From an uncultured Clostridia bacterium (lineage in GTDB: Bacteria; Bacillota; Clostridia; Peptostreptococcales; Anaerovoracaceae): a stretch of 64,000 bases of DNA. The position numbers and the translations under genes are program-made. Of this stretch, positions 49,893 through 58,641 are shown one piece after another. The notes beneath the pieces were generated by a model. The model saw nothing but the letters and a program-made list of their open reading frames with translations. It made no database searches and was not told where the DNA came from. How positions within the stretch are numbered: the first letter of the stretch is position 1; each line of letters starts with the position of its first letter. The stretch lies in NCBI GenBank assembly GCA_934281605.1, contig CAKQXD010000010.1, positions 1-64,000 of the forward strand. Reading direction: 5' to 3'.

Positions 49893-52366
49893 TTGTTATC
49901 TCCTCCAAAGATGTCTTCCAGTGTAAGCTGCTGATTTTCTTCCTGCTGTCGTCTTCGCGGCGGCTGCTGCGATGCAGGACGCTGTGAAGATGGTCGTTGT
50001 GATGCAGATCTCTGTGGCGCAGGGCGCTGTGCTGAGGACCGCTGCGGGGCAGGCCGCTGTCCCTGGACTTGCCGTTGTGGCTGGGCCGCATGGGATGTTC
50101 TCTGACCGGTGGCAGATTGCTGTCCGCCGCTTCTGCCGGCAGGTCGTGCTGCATTGTTTCTGCCTGCAGTCTGTTGGAATGCGGGTCTTGAAGAACTGCT
50201 CCTGCCTGCTGCCTGCTGTGATGCCGGCCGTGGGGAACTGCTCCTGCCTGTGGCTGGTCTTGCTGTCCGGTTTTCGCCGGCAGGTCTCGCGGACCGAGAC
50301 TGACCGGAACGCCCCGACGAAGAGGCGCGTCCCTGCGGTTTCTTTGCAGGAGACGGAGAGTCCTTCATCCAGCGTTCGCCGAAGCTGTCGCCCGGACGGA
50401 TCTGCTCCAGGTTATTGAAAAAGTCATCGTCTGAAATATTTTCGTAGTGGATCTGTCTGCTCGGACGTGAGGACGAGCTTTGCACGATGGTCGTGTCGTT
50501 GCTCCTTCCCCGGGTCGCATAGTCGCGGCTGTCCGGCTGACGCATGGCGGCAGGTCTCTGTCTGCGGTTTCCGCTCCGTTCTTCCTCATAAGAGTGCTGG
50601 TTTCCGTCGACCGCTGCAAAGATGTCTTCCGGATTTTCCAGTCCGCCGCCTTCCAGTTCATTCTCAAATTCGCCCTTTTTGTCCAGTCGTATGGCGAAGC
50701 TGGCGTTTTGCCTTGTATCGGCGGCTTTCAGGAAGGACAGCAGTCCCCATGAGGCGATCATACTGGTTCCGCCTGCCGATACGAACGGGAAGGTAACTCC
50801 TGTCAGCGGCAGCAGGTCGATGGAACCGAAGACGTTTAAAATCGTCTGGAAGATGAACATGGATGTTGCCGCGCAGGCTGCGATGCTGTAGTAGGTGGAT
50901 CGCCCTGCGATGATGGACCGCACGGCGAATACCCCCAGGGTGATGATGCAGAGCACCGCCAGAATGGCGATGATCAGACCCCATTCTTCGCTCAAAAGGC
51001 CGAATACCAGGTCGGTCGGAGCGGCCGCTACCTGACTGAATTTGCCGTTTCCGGCGCCCAGACCCGGAAGTCCGCCGCTGGCGGAAGCAGTCATAGTCTG
51101 CACCTGCTGGAACCCGCCGCCGGTAGGATCGTCCCACACGTGGCCCCAGGTGTCGAATCGCTTGGATATGTACGGCTTGAATCGCAGGACCATCATTCCC
51201 ATGAGGCCGGAAGCTCCCAGAATCAGCACGATCTTGGAGAAGTCCCCGCTTCGCAGGAAGGAGATGATCAGGAATGTCACGAAGAAGATCAGAGCCGTTC
51301 CGAAGTCACCCATCAGGGCAAGACAGCCCAGACAGAATACGGAAAAGCCCATGAATATCATCAGGTTTTTTCGCTGCTGCAGTTCGTCCAGCGTAGCTGC
51401 GCCTACATAGATGAAGACGATCTTGACCAGCTCGGAAGGCTGGAGGGTGAAACCGCCGATGCTGACCCAGTTGGCAGCACCGTATTTCATCGTACCGAAG
51501 GCCAGGTTGACGATCAGCAGCAGTACGCTGATCCCCATCATGATATAGATGATCCGTTTGGCGCGATTGAGATCCCGCAGGAACCAGCAAAGTCCGAAGA
51601 ATAATCCCACTCCCAGGCAGATGCAGATGGACTGCTTCAAAACCGTGGACGGGTAGGCGGATGCGGTGACCGCAAGGCTCAGGGTGCACAGGTAAAAGGC
51701 GATGATCTCCATTTCGAAGCCGACTCGCCGGAACATCCGCATGATGATGACGTAAGCCCACATCAGCGCGCACAGCAGTCCCACTGCGAAGGGAAGCTGC
51801 GGCGGGAAGTCCTCTGCCAGCGCCACCTTGAACTGCATGCACATGAGGAACTGAAACAAGGTCAGCGCTACGAGGGACGGCCACGGGGACACCGGATGGG
51901 TCCGCTGCTTTCTCTTTTCGATATTGGACATCCGCTCTTCCAGACTGACCGGATACAATGTAAAATCCGATCCGCCGATGGTCAGGACGTCGCCTGCTTT
52001 TAATACCGTCGGCTCCTTGACCGGTCTGCCGTTGATGGCGGAACCGTTCTTGGAATTAAGGTCGTTGTACTTCCATACGCCCTCGGAATCCCGGATCAGC
52101 GTTCCATGACTGCGGGACACGCTGCTGAGGTTGAGAATGACGTCGCATCCCCGGCTGCGTCCGATCAGATTTTCCCAGTGTGTCAGGGGCACGGTAGTGT
52201 CGTCCGGGCAGCCAAGATACGCCCAGATCTCAGACGGATTGCGCGCCTGAAGCAGGGATCGGATCTGCCGGGCCAGAATAAAGATCGACAGGATCAGAAA
52301 AAACCACCTGACTCCGGTCGTGAAATAGATGCCGGCCAGTTCCAGGGCTCTACTCATAAATTCCAT
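49889..52366 (-). CDS. FHA-domain/SEDS (FtsW/RodA-type) fusion with long disordered tail
   Basis: The 825-residue protein has one N-terminal helix and an FHA domain (about 47-118: LIGRSRGCDVIL, SVSRSHGTL, NSKNG). The SEDS glycosyltransferase core of about ten helices follows (about 150-580: GGFTLQPSELVK, GDFGTALIFF, FPFVSAGGTSM). A tail of about 240 residues rich in Arg, Ser, Gln, Pro and Ala comes last (PAPQRS repeats). SEDS proteins polymerise glycan strands. The FHA part binds phosphothreonine, so activity is probably tied to a Ser/Thr kinase, not encoded in the window. It is coupled to the PBP gene. Confidence 0.93.
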   Translation of the reverse strand: MEFMSRALELAGIYFTTGVRWFFLILSIFILARQIRSLLQARNPSEIWAYLGCPDDTTVPLTHWENLIGRSRGCDVILNLSSVSRSHGTLIRDSEGVWKYNDLNSKNGSAINGRPVKEPTVLKAGDVLTIGGSDFTLYPVSLEERMSNIEKRKQRTHPVSPWPSLVALTLFQFLMCMQFKVALAEDFPPQLPFAVGLLCALMWAYVIIMRMFRRVGFEMEIIAFYLCTLSLAVTASAYPSTVLKQSICICLGVGLFFGLCWFLRDLNRAKRIIYIMMGISVLLLIVNLAFGTMKYGAANWVSIGGFTLQPSELVKIVFIYVGAATLDELQQRKNLMIFMGFSVFCLGCLALMGDFGTALIFFVTFLIISFLRSGDFSKIVLILGASGLMGMMVLRFKPYISKRFDTWGHVWDDPTGGGFQQVQTMTASASGGLPGLGAGNGKFSQVAAAPTDLVFGLLSEEWGLIIAILAVLCIITLGVFAVRSIIAGRSTYYSIAACAATSMFIFQTILNVFGSIDLLPLTGVTFPFVSAGGTSMIASWGLLSFLKAADTRQNASFAIRLDKKGEFENELEGGGLENPEDIFAAVDGNQHSYEEERSGNRRQRPAAMRQPDSRDYATRGRSNDTTIVQSSSSRPSRQIHYENISDDDFFNNLEQIRPGDSFGERWMKDSPSPAKKPQGRASSSGRSGQSRSARPAGENRTARPATGRSSSPRPASQQAAGRSSSSRPAFQQTAGRNNAARPAGRSGGQQSATGQRTSHAAQPQRQVQGQRPAPQRSSAQRPAPQRSASQRPSSQRPASQQPPRRRQQEENQQLTLEDIFGGDNK

Positions 52367-52404
52367 ACAATATCTCCTTTGTAAAATCTCTTTTTCCCTT
52401 ATAA

Positions 52405-53367
52405 TTAGTCGCCTAGTTTTTTGCCGCTGTTTTCCGCCGGGGCAGGGGCCAGACTCAGTCCGATGACGCCGGTCAGGATCAGCAGCGCGCAGATGATATG
52501 ATAAACCGTCAGCGGCTCACCCAGCAGGATAGCTCCCGCCAGGATCGAGATCGCTGTGGATGCATTCCCGAAAATCGTGGACTGGACGATTTCCATGTGT
52601 GCGAGCATGTAGGCCATGAACTGTGCCGACAGCAGGATGCAGAAAATGCCCAGGAACGCGATGGCGATCAGGAACTGCGGATGGGTGACAGGCTCCAGCA
52701 GACCGCGGACGTCATGTCTCATAATAGCCCGGATCCACACGATGGCATTGAACAGGATAAAACCGCCGATAGCGATGGTTCGTGTGATCTCGATGGGCTG
52801 GAACGTGCCTCGCACATATCGCATGAATACGTTGCTGATGGCCATGGAAATGCTGGCAGCCAGCATGATGATGATCCCCGTCAGGGACATGGTCAGGCTG
52901 GTGGCCTCCAGCACGATGAGAACGATGAGCGCCGAGACCGTCACCACGACGAATACGTTCTGCAGGACTGTGGACCGTTCGCCCAGGAAGATCCGCGCTA
53001 TGATCTTTGCGAAAATCGGCACCACCGCGAAGACGATAGCACCTTCCACGGACGTGGCGAAGAACATCGCCGTGATCTGCAGGATCATAAAGCCGATATA
53101 AAAGCCGGCCGTCAGATACAGTTTCGATTTCGGACGATCCTTGGGAGCTTCCCGCCGTTTGCCGAGAAGCCGGCACACGCCGAACCAGACGAGTACGCCC
53201 AGCAGCGCGAAATCGTAGCGGTATGCCAGGATCGTCAGGGAGTCCGCGTAAGGAACGCATTTTTTGATGGCCAGGAACGAGAAGCCGATGGAGAAGGTGT
53301 AGATCAGTGCTACCGCATACAGCTTCACCCTGCTGGTCTGTTTTTCTTGTATTTCGTTTTCAGCCAT
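52405..53367 (-). CDS. EamA/DMT-family permease
   Basis: The 320-residue protein has ten predicted helices in two EamA halves (IGFSFLAIKKCVPYADSLTILAYRY; AISNVFMRYVRGTFQPIEITRTIAIGG). The substrate is unknown. The ATG at 53367 follows AAGGCGG; the longer frame to 53655 runs antisense-like through the crotonase end and is not credible. It lies directly downstream of the crotonase gene and may be co-transcribed. Confidence 0.88.
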   Translation of the reverse strand: MAENEIQEKQTSRVKLYAVALIYTFSIGFSFLAIKKCVPYADSLTILAYRYDFALLGVLVWFGVCRLLGKRREAPKDRPKSKLYLTAGFYIGFMILQITAMFFATSVEGAIVFAVVPIFAKIIARIFLGERSTVLQNVFVVVTVSALIVLIVLEATSLTMSLTGIIIMLAASISMAISNVFMRYVRGTFQPIEITRTIAIGGFILFNAIVWIRAIMRHDVRGLLEPVTHPQFLIAIAFLGIFCILLSAQFMAYMLAHMEIVQSTIFGNASTAISILAGAILLGEPLTVYHIICALLILTGVIGLSLAPAPAENSGKKLGD

Positions 53368-53404
53368 GAGACTGCCGCCTTTCTGTCTATCGTGAAACCC
53401 AGAC

Positions 53405-54181
53405 TTATCTATTGTGAAATTCCGCTTTTCTCTTTTCGAGGAACGCCTGCATGCCTTCTTTCTGGTCCTCCGTAGCAAAGCACTTGGCGAACCATTTGTT
53501 TTCGATGGCGATGGCGGCGTCGATGTCCGTCTGCGCCCCTTCGTTGATCGCACATTTGGCGTACCGGACCGCTGCCGGTGCATTGCCGGCAATTTTCTTT
53601 GCCATGGCGAGAGCTTCCTCCTGCAGCTGATCATCGGGATACACGTGATCGGCAAGCCCCAGCTGGATAGCCTCCTGTGCGTCGATCATGCGGCCGGTGT
53701 AGATCAGCTCCTTGGCCTTGCTGACGCCGACTCTGCGGAGAAGTCTCTGAGTCCCGGAAAATCCCGGGGTGATGCCAAGTCCCGTCTCCGGCTGGCCGAA
53801 TTTCGCTTTTTCTCCCGCCAGGATCAGGTCGCAGGCCATGGCCATTTCACAGCCGCCGCCCAATGCATAGCCGTTGACCACTGCGATGGTCGGGATCGGC
53901 AAAAGCTCCAGCTTGCGAAAGATGCCGGATCCGAATTTGCCCCAGTCCTCCGCTTCGGCGGGATCCATGACCGCCTGCTGCGCGATGTCCGCTCCCGCTG
54001 CAAAAGCTTTGCCGCTGCCGGTGAGAAGTAAAACGCGCAGAGAGTCATCCGCAGCGATCTCATCCAGCAGGGAATCCAGTTCCCGCAGCAGATCGTAATT
54101 GATGGCGTTGAGCACCTTGGGACGATTTAATGTGAGCGTTCCGACGCCGTCTGTGGTATGATATAAAATATATTCAGCCAT
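53405..54181 (-). CDS. enoyl-CoA hydratase/crotonase family protein
   Basis: The 258-residue protein has the crotonase fold with the oxyanion-hole motifs AFAAGADIAQQ and NGYALGGGCEMAMACD, and catalytic Glu residues in both GGGCEMA and FGQPETGLGITPG. It would hydrate crotonyl-CoA or a similar enoyl-CoA. Next to it lie no acyl-CoA dehydrogenase or thiolase genes, so the pathway is open; butyrate metabolism is one option. The ATG follows GGAGGAACAGC. Confidence 0.92.
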   Translation of the reverse strand: MAEYILYHTTDGVGTLTLNRPKVLNAINYDLLRELDSLLDEIAADDSLRVLLLTGSGKAFAAGADIAQQAVMDPAEAEDWGKFGSGIFRKLELLPIPTIAVVNGYALGGGCEMAMACDLILAGEKAKFGQPETGLGITPGFSGTQRLLRRVGVSKAKELIYTGRMIDAQEAIQLGLADHVYPDDQLQEEALAMAKKIAGNAPAAVRYAKCAINEGAQTDIDAAIAIENKWFAKCFATEDQKEGMQAFLEKRKAEFHNR

Positions 54182-54399
54182 GCTGTTCCTCCTTGGTGAT
54201 CTTTCCTATATATAGCACCTTCTATTATAGCGAATCCAGAGCAAAATTTCCACCTGTAGTTACCATATAACCTACAGGGGTAAAAAATATAACTAAATTG
54301 GGGTAAAGGGGATGTCATCTTCGCGATTTTGTGGTATCATAGGGTATCGAAATGTTATTGTTTGACGAGACAGGAAGACTGGTTTCGGAGGGTAAAAAG

Positions 54400-54705
54400 A
54401 TGAAAATCAAAGATATCACATTGTCGGAAAATCTTCATACGATCACGATGGCCATGGAGAACAATGCAGGGGATTTTGATACAGAGGACAGACTGCTCCG
54501 GGAGCTCCTGGAGAAGGTGAAGGAAATGGACCAGGCGCTGCACGGAGACGGAGAACGCGAGCCGTCGGTCTATCATACCATCGAAAACGACATCGACGAT
54601 CTGCTGAACATGGTGGGCATGAACTACTATATTCGCGGGCTCAAAATGGGAGCCCGGCTCCGCACGCTGCTCTGCGATCAGCAGGATAACAGCGACATGC
54701 TGTAG
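54400..54705 (+). CDS. small alpha-helical protein, DUF6809-like
   Basis: The 101-residue protein is largely helical and acidic, ending YHTIENDIDDLLNMVGMNYY then GLKMGARLRTLL, a pattern seen in DUF6809. The function is unknown. The ATG at 54400 has GGAGGG ten bases upstream; the ATG at 54352 has no site. It is monocistronic with its own terminator. Confidence 0.65.
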   Translation: MKIKDITLSENLHTITMAMENNAGDFDTEDRLLRELLEKVKEMDQALHGDGEREPSVYHTIENDIDDLLNMVGMNYYIRGLKMGARLRTLLCDQQDNSDML

Positions 54706-54717
54706 CATTGACCTGAC

Positions 54718-54751
54718 AGACTTCCGCAGTTTCGGGAGTCTTTTTTCTTTT
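54718..54751 (+). terminator. terminator after the DUF6809-like gene
   Basis: AGACTTCCG (54718-54726) pairs with CGGGAGTCT (54733-54741), followed by TTTTTTCTTTT. A CTGCAAAG octamer follows at 54752. Confidence 0.75.
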
Positions 54752-54772
54752 CTGCAAAGGCTCCGGCGGCAC

Positions 54773-54820
54773 GCTTACAAAAAAGTGGGTACTTGCGATT
54801 TGCAGGCGTTCCAGTATACT
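54773..54820 (+). promoter_or_regulatory. LUD-gene promoter with shared operator-like sequence
   Basis: GCTTACAAAAAAGT (54773) and CTTGCGATTTGC lie over TTGCGA (54793-54798), 16 bp, TATACT (54815-54820). The same arrangement occurs at 59211-59258 before the dehydrogenase gene. The GCTTAC-N6-GT pattern resembles HxlR-type operators. Confidence 0.6.
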
Positions 54821-54857
54821 AAGGATATCACAAGGAATGAGGAAAGGAGCTTTTGCT

Positions 54858-55469
54858 ATGAATATTGAAAAGACAATAAAATCCCTGGAACGGAACCGTT
54901 TTACCGTAAGTTATTTCGAGCAGGCCGAAGATGCTGCCCGGTATCTGGATGAGGCAATCGACGGCAAAGTGGTGGGCTTCGGTGATTCTATTACTATGAA
55001 GAGTATGGATCTCTATGAGCGCCTTTCGGCCCACAACGAGGTTCACGATCCCAACCAGAGCACTGACAATGATGAATTTCTGGAGATCGCCATGAAGTGT
55101 CTGGATACGGAAATCTATCTGACGTCCGTCAATGCCATGTCGGAAACCGGAGAGATGGTCAATATCGACGGGACAGGAAATCGGGTAGCGGCGTCTTTAT
55201 TCGGCCATAAAAAGGTTTATTTCGTCGTGACCACAAACAAGATCGAAGAGACCCTGGAGAAGGCTGTCTGGCGCGCCCGCAATGTGGCTGGCCCGAAAAA
55301 CGCCATGAAGTACAATCTCAAAACACCGTGCGTTGCCAAAGGCGGCGATCGCTGCTACAACTGCGGCAGTCCGGACCGGATCTGCAACACCCTCAATATC
55401 TATCTGAAAAAGATGAACGACATCGACGATGTAGAAGTTGTGCTGATCAACGAGGAACTGGGATATTAG
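54858..55469 (+). CDS. LUD (lactate utilization, LutC-like) domain protein
   Basis: The 203-residue protein is a stand-alone LUD domain: VVGFGDSITMKSMDLYERL, TSVNAMSETGEMVNIDGTGNRVAASLFGHKKVYFVVTTNK and a C-terminal cysteine-rich segment (CVAKGGDRCYNCGSPDRICN). LUD proteins occur in lactate oxidation complexes, but short forms such as this are of unknown function. The cysteines suggest a metal or cluster site. ATG 54858 follows GAAAGGAG. Confidence 0.86.
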   Translation: MNIEKTIKSLERNRFTVSYFEQAEDAARYLDEAIDGKVVGFGDSITMKSMDLYERLSAHNEVHDPNQSTDNDEFLEIAMKCLDTEIYLTSVNAMSETGEMVNIDGTGNRVAASLFGHKKVYFVVTTNKIEETLEKAVWRARNVAGPKNAMKYNLKTPCVAKGGDRCYNCGSPDRICNTLNIYLKKMNDIDDVEVVLINEELGY

Positions 55470-55482
55470 GAAGGATTTTCAC

Positions 55483-55511
55483 TTGACAAGGGGCGAATAC
55501 CGTCCTATTAT
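55483..55511 (+). promoter_or_regulatory. thi operon promoter
   Basis: TTGACA (55483-55488), 17 bp, TATTAT (55506-55511). Transcription would start just before the TPP aptamer. Confidence 0.82.
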
Positions 55512-55521
55512 ATAAGAAAAA

Positions 55522-55610
55522 GCGGGGAGCTGGCTGAAGCTGGCTGAGAGGAAACCTGCAGGTTTCGACCCGGATACCTGATTTGGATAATGCCAACGTA
55601 GGAACAGAAG
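55522..55610 (+). ncRNA. TPP riboswitch (THI element)
   Basis: The conserved TPP aptamer segments are all present: GGGGAGC near the 5' end, GGCTGAGAGG, ACCCGGATACCTGA, TTTGGATAATGCCAACG and TAGGAA. It senses thiamine pyrophosphate and controls the thiSFGHE genes downstream. The region that follows folds into two terminators, so control is by premature termination. Promoter, aptamer and terminator follow in the normal order. Confidence 0.95.
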
Positions 55611-55623
55611 TGGAAGACATGAC

Positions 55624-55651
55624 ATGGAGTTGCTGCGGCAGCTCCATTTTT
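55624..55651 (+). terminator. first terminator after the TPP aptamer
   Basis: ATGGAGTTGCTG pairs with CAGCTCCAT and is followed by five T. It is the likely switching terminator of the riboswitch. Confidence 0.8.
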
Positions 55652-55696
55652 GTAAGGTAAAACAGCCAACAGAATACTGGTAACGTAGAATGAACG

Positions 55697-55750
55697 AGAG
55701 TTCAGGAAGGGGCACACCACCGCGGGTGTGTCTTTCCTGAACTCTTTTTT
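55697..55750 (+). terminator. second terminator before thiS
   Basis: AGAGTTCAGGAA (55697) and GGCACACC pair with GGTGTGTC and TTCCTGAACTCT, followed by six T. It is a long, strong hairpin 46 bases past the first terminator. An ACCGCGGG loop recalls T-box elements, but no T-box stem I or UGGN bulge is present. Confidence 0.8.
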
Positions 55751-55780
55751 AGGTAATAAGGAAAATACGAGGAGGTAGAC

Positions 55781-55975
55781 ATGATCGTAAACGGAGTGGA
55801 AAAACCGCTGCCGCGTCCTATGACGGCGCAGGAATATCTGGAAGAAAACGGATACCAGATCGCCCGCGTAGCCATGGAGCGAAACGGCAGGATCCTGCCG
55901 AAAGCATCCTTTGCAGAAACGATGCTGGACGACGGGGATACATTGGAAATCGTAAGTTTTGTAGGAGGTGGCTGA
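55781..55975 (+). CDS. thiS: sulfur carrier protein ThiS
   Basis: The 64-residue ubiquitin-like protein ends in the required Gly-Gly (SFVGGG). Its C-terminus is adenylated by ThiF and then thiocarboxylated to donate sulfur to thiazole. First gene of the riboswitch-controlled operon, with a GAGGAGGT site. Confidence 0.93.
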   Translation: MIVNGVEKPLPRPMTAQEYLEENGYQIARVAMERNGRILPKASFAETMLDDGDTLEIVSFVGGG

Positions 55976-55978
55976 TAC

Positions 55979-56641
55979 ATGAATAGAGAACAGCAAATAG
56001 ACGATGCAAAGTTTTCTCCCGAGGATCTGCGTGCTGCCCTGGTGGAGCGGCACTCGGAGGAGACCCAGCAGAAGCTGGAGGTCGGCAGAGTAGCCATCGC
56101 AGGTCTGGGAGGTCTGGGATCGAATATCGCTGTCGCCCTGGCGCGGATCGGCGTGGGACATCTGCATCTGCTGGATTTTGACCGGATTGACCTGACCAAC
56201 CTCAACCGGCAGCAGTATTTTCTGGATCAGGTGGGATGGTATAAGACGGAAGCGCTGGCGGAGACTTTGCAGCGGATCAGCCCGTATCTGGACATTCGGT
56301 TCGATACGGTGAAGATCACGGAGGAGAATATAAAAGAATTGTTTGAGGCGGATGATATCGTCTGCGAAGCCTTTGACGTCCCGGAATGCAAGGCCATGCT
56401 GGTGAGCGGGATCCTGGAGCATTTCCCGGAGAAAAAGCTGATCGCAGCATCGGGACTGGCAGGATATGAAAGCAGCAATCTGATCCATACCAGACGGGTC
56501 TCGAAGAACTTTTATCTCTGCGGAGATGAGGTGACGGTGAGCACCTATGGTAAAGGACTGATGGCGCCGCGGGCGGCGCTGTGTGCAGCTCATGAGGCCA
56601 ATATGATTACCCGGCTTCTGCTGGGAGAGGAGGAAGTATAA
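55979..56641 (+). CDS. thiF: ThiS adenylyltransferase ThiF
   Basis: The 220-residue E1-like enzyme adenylates the ThiS C-terminus. It has AGLGGLGSNIAVALARIGVG near residue 40, DFDRIDLTNLNRQQY and the later EAFDVPECKAM region. It is of the short ThiF form found in Clostridia. It starts 3 bp after thiS. Confidence 0.93.
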   Translation: MNREQQIDDAKFSPEDLRAALVERHSEETQQKLEVGRVAIAGLGGLGSNIAVALARIGVGHLHLLDFDRIDLTNLNRQQYFLDQVGWYKTEALAETLQRISPYLDIRFDTVKITEENIKELFEADDIVCEAFDVPECKAMLVSGILEHFPEKKLIAASGLAGYESSNLIHTRRVSKNFYLCGDEVTVSTYGKGLMAPRAALCAAHEANMITRLLLGEEEV

Positions 56642-56643
56642 AA

Positions 56644-57414
56644 ATGAATGAAGATAAACTGATTTTGGGAGGACACGAGTTCACGTCCCGCTTTATTTTA
56701 GGCTCGGGGAAGGTTTCTCTGGAGCTGGTCCAGGCCTGCATCGAGCAGGCGGGAGCGCAGATCATCACTCTGGCGCTCCGCCGTGCAAACGAAGGGGGGC
56801 TTGCCAATATCTTAGACTATATTCCGGAGGGGATCACACTGCTGCCTAATACATCGGGAGCACGGAACGCAGAAGAGGCCGTTCGGATCGCCCGCCTTTC
56901 CAGAGAGCTGGGATGCGGTGATTTCGTCAAGGTAGAGGTCATTCGGGATTCCCGGTATTTACTGCCGGACAACCAGGAGACCATCAAGACGACGGAGATC
57001 CTGGCAAAGGAAGGCTTTGTGGTCATGCCGTACATGTACCCGGATCTCAACGTGGCAAGGGATCTGGCCGATGCGGGAGCAGCCTGCATCATGCCGCTGG
57101 GAGCGCCGATCGGATCGAATAGAGGTCTTTGCACCAAGGAGTTTATCCAGATCCTCATCGACGAGATCGACCTGCCGATTATCGTAGACGCCGGCATCGG
57201 CAAGCCGTCCCAGGCCTGCGAAGCTATGGAAATGGGAGCGGCGGCTGTAATGGCCAATACAGCTATTGCAACTGCCGGAGACATCGAAGCCATGGCGGGA
57301 GCATTCCGCAAGGCCATCGAAGCCGGACGCAGTGCATATCTTGCAGGTACCGGACGCGTACTGGAAAAGGGCTCCAGCGCATCTTCTCCGCTGACGGGAT
57401 TTTTACAGGACTAG
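56644..57414 (+). CDS. thiG: thiazole synthase ThiG
   Basis: The 256-residue TIM-barrel enzyme builds the thiazole phosphate from deoxyxylulose phosphate, dehydroglycine and ThiS thiocarboxylate. Motifs are FILGSGKVSLELVQACIEQAGAQIITLALRR in part, LLPNTSGARNAEEAV, FVKVEVI (Schiff-base Lys) and PIVDAGIGKPSQA-like IIVDAGIGKPSQA. It starts 2 bp after thiF. Confidence 0.96.
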   Translation: MNEDKLILGGHEFTSRFILGSGKVSLELVQACIEQAGAQIITLALRRANEGGLANILDYIPEGITLLPNTSGARNAEEAVRIARLSRELGCGDFVKVEVIRDSRYLLPDNQETIKTTEILAKEGFVVMPYMYPDLNVARDLADAGAACIMPLGAPIGSNRGLCTKEFIQILIDEIDLPIIVDAGIGKPSQACEAMEMGAAAVMANTAIATAGDIEAMAGAFRKAIEAGRSAYLAGTGRVLEKGSSASSPLTGFLQD

Positions 57415-57432
57415 GAAAGGAGCAGATCGCAT

Positions 57433-58641
57433 ATGGAATTCAACGACAGTATCATCAACGATGACGTGCGAAAGGCTTTGCAGCAGGAACGGACAGACCA
57501 CATGGCGTACATGCCGGGCATGGAAATTTTAGAGGATTCCCCTATTGAGGAGCAGGTGGTCTCCGCCATGAAGGCCTATGATTATAATCAATACACGGAG
57601 GAGGATGTGAAGCGGGCGCTGGCAGCAGAGCATCGTGACTTGAGCGACTTCGCGGCATTGCTGTCCCCTGCCGCGCTGCCGTTTCTGGAAGAAATGGCCC
57701 AGAAAGCCCAGCAGGAAAAGCAGAAATATTTTGGCAACAGCGTGTGTATGTTCACACCGATCTATATCTCCAACTACTGCGAAAACTACTGCATTTACTG
57801 CGGCTTCAACTGCCATAACAAGATCCGCCGGGCGCGCCTCGATGCTTCTGAAATCGAACGGGAAATGGAAGCCATCGCTAAGACCGGGCTTCAGGAGATC
57901 CTGATCCTGACGGGGGAGAGCCGGGCCAAATCCGATGTGAAATACATCGGAGAAGCCTGTAAGATCGCCCGCAAATACTTCAAGGTCATCGGCCTGGAAG
58001 TCTATCCGATGAACACCGATGAATACAAGTATCTCCACGAATGCGGGGCGGATTATGTTACCGTATTCCAGGAAACCTATAACTCTGATAAATACGAAAC
58101 TCTCCATCTGGCGGGACACAAGCGGATCTTCCCGTACCGTCTCAATGCTCAGGAGCGTGCGATCCGCGGTGGAATGAGAGGTGTTGGCTTCGCGGCACTG
58201 CTGGGACTGGACGATTTTCGCAAAGACGCCTTTGCGACGGGATGCCATGCGTACCTTTTGCAGAGAAAATATCCTTATGCGGAGATCGCATTCTCCATCC
58301 CGCGGCTGCGCCCTATCATCAACAACGACAAAATCGATCCTATGGACGTCCACGAAAGACAGCTGCTGCAGGTGACGTGCGCTTACCGGCTTCTGCTCCC
58401 GTTTGCCAGCATCACGGTTTCCACGAGAGAGTGTGAGCGGGTGCGGGACAACCTGGTGAAGATCGCCGCTACCAAGATTTCCGCCGGAGTCAGCACCGGC
58501 ATCGGCAGCCACGGTTCTGACGTGGAAGATCAGGGGGACGACCAGTTCGAGATCGCCGATGGACGGAACGTGGAAGAGGTGTACCAGGCGCTGCTGGACA
58601 ATCAGCTCCAGCCGGTGATGAAGGACTATATTTATGTATAG
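57433..58641 (+). CDS. thiH: 2-iminoacetate synthase ThiH
   Basis: The 402-residue radical SAM enzyme cleaves tyrosine to give dehydroglycine for ThiG. The cluster motif CENYCIYCGFNC lies near residue 113, with GESRAKSDVKY and ETYNSDKYETLH following. The use of ThiH rather than the oxygen-dependent ThiO fits an anaerobe. A GAAAGGAGC site precedes the ATG. Confidence 0.96.
   Translation: MEFNDSIINDDVRKALQQERTDHMAYMPGMEILEDSPIEEQVVSAMKAYDYNQYTEEDVKRALAAEHRDLSDFAALLSPAALPFLEEMAQKAQQEKQKYFGNSVCMFTPIYISNYCENYCIYCGFNCHNKIRRARLDASEIEREMEAIAKTGLQEILILTGESRAKSDVKYIGEACKIARKYFKVIGLEVYPMNTDEYKYLHECGADYVTVFQETYNSDKYETLHLAGHKRIFPYRLNAQERAIRGGMRGVGFAALLGLDDFRKDAFATGCHAYLLQRKYPYAEIAFSIPRLRPIINNDKIDPMDVHERQLLQVTCAYRLLLPFASITVSTRECERVRDNLVKIAATKISAGVSTGIGSHGSDVEDQGDDQFEIADGRNVEEVYQALLDNQLQPVMKDYIYV

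Noticed and set aside
55697..55750. T-box-like ACCGCGGG segment before thiS
   Set aside because: The segment lies in the loop of a plain terminator; there is no UGGN bulge, no stem I of sufficient length and no specifier loop.
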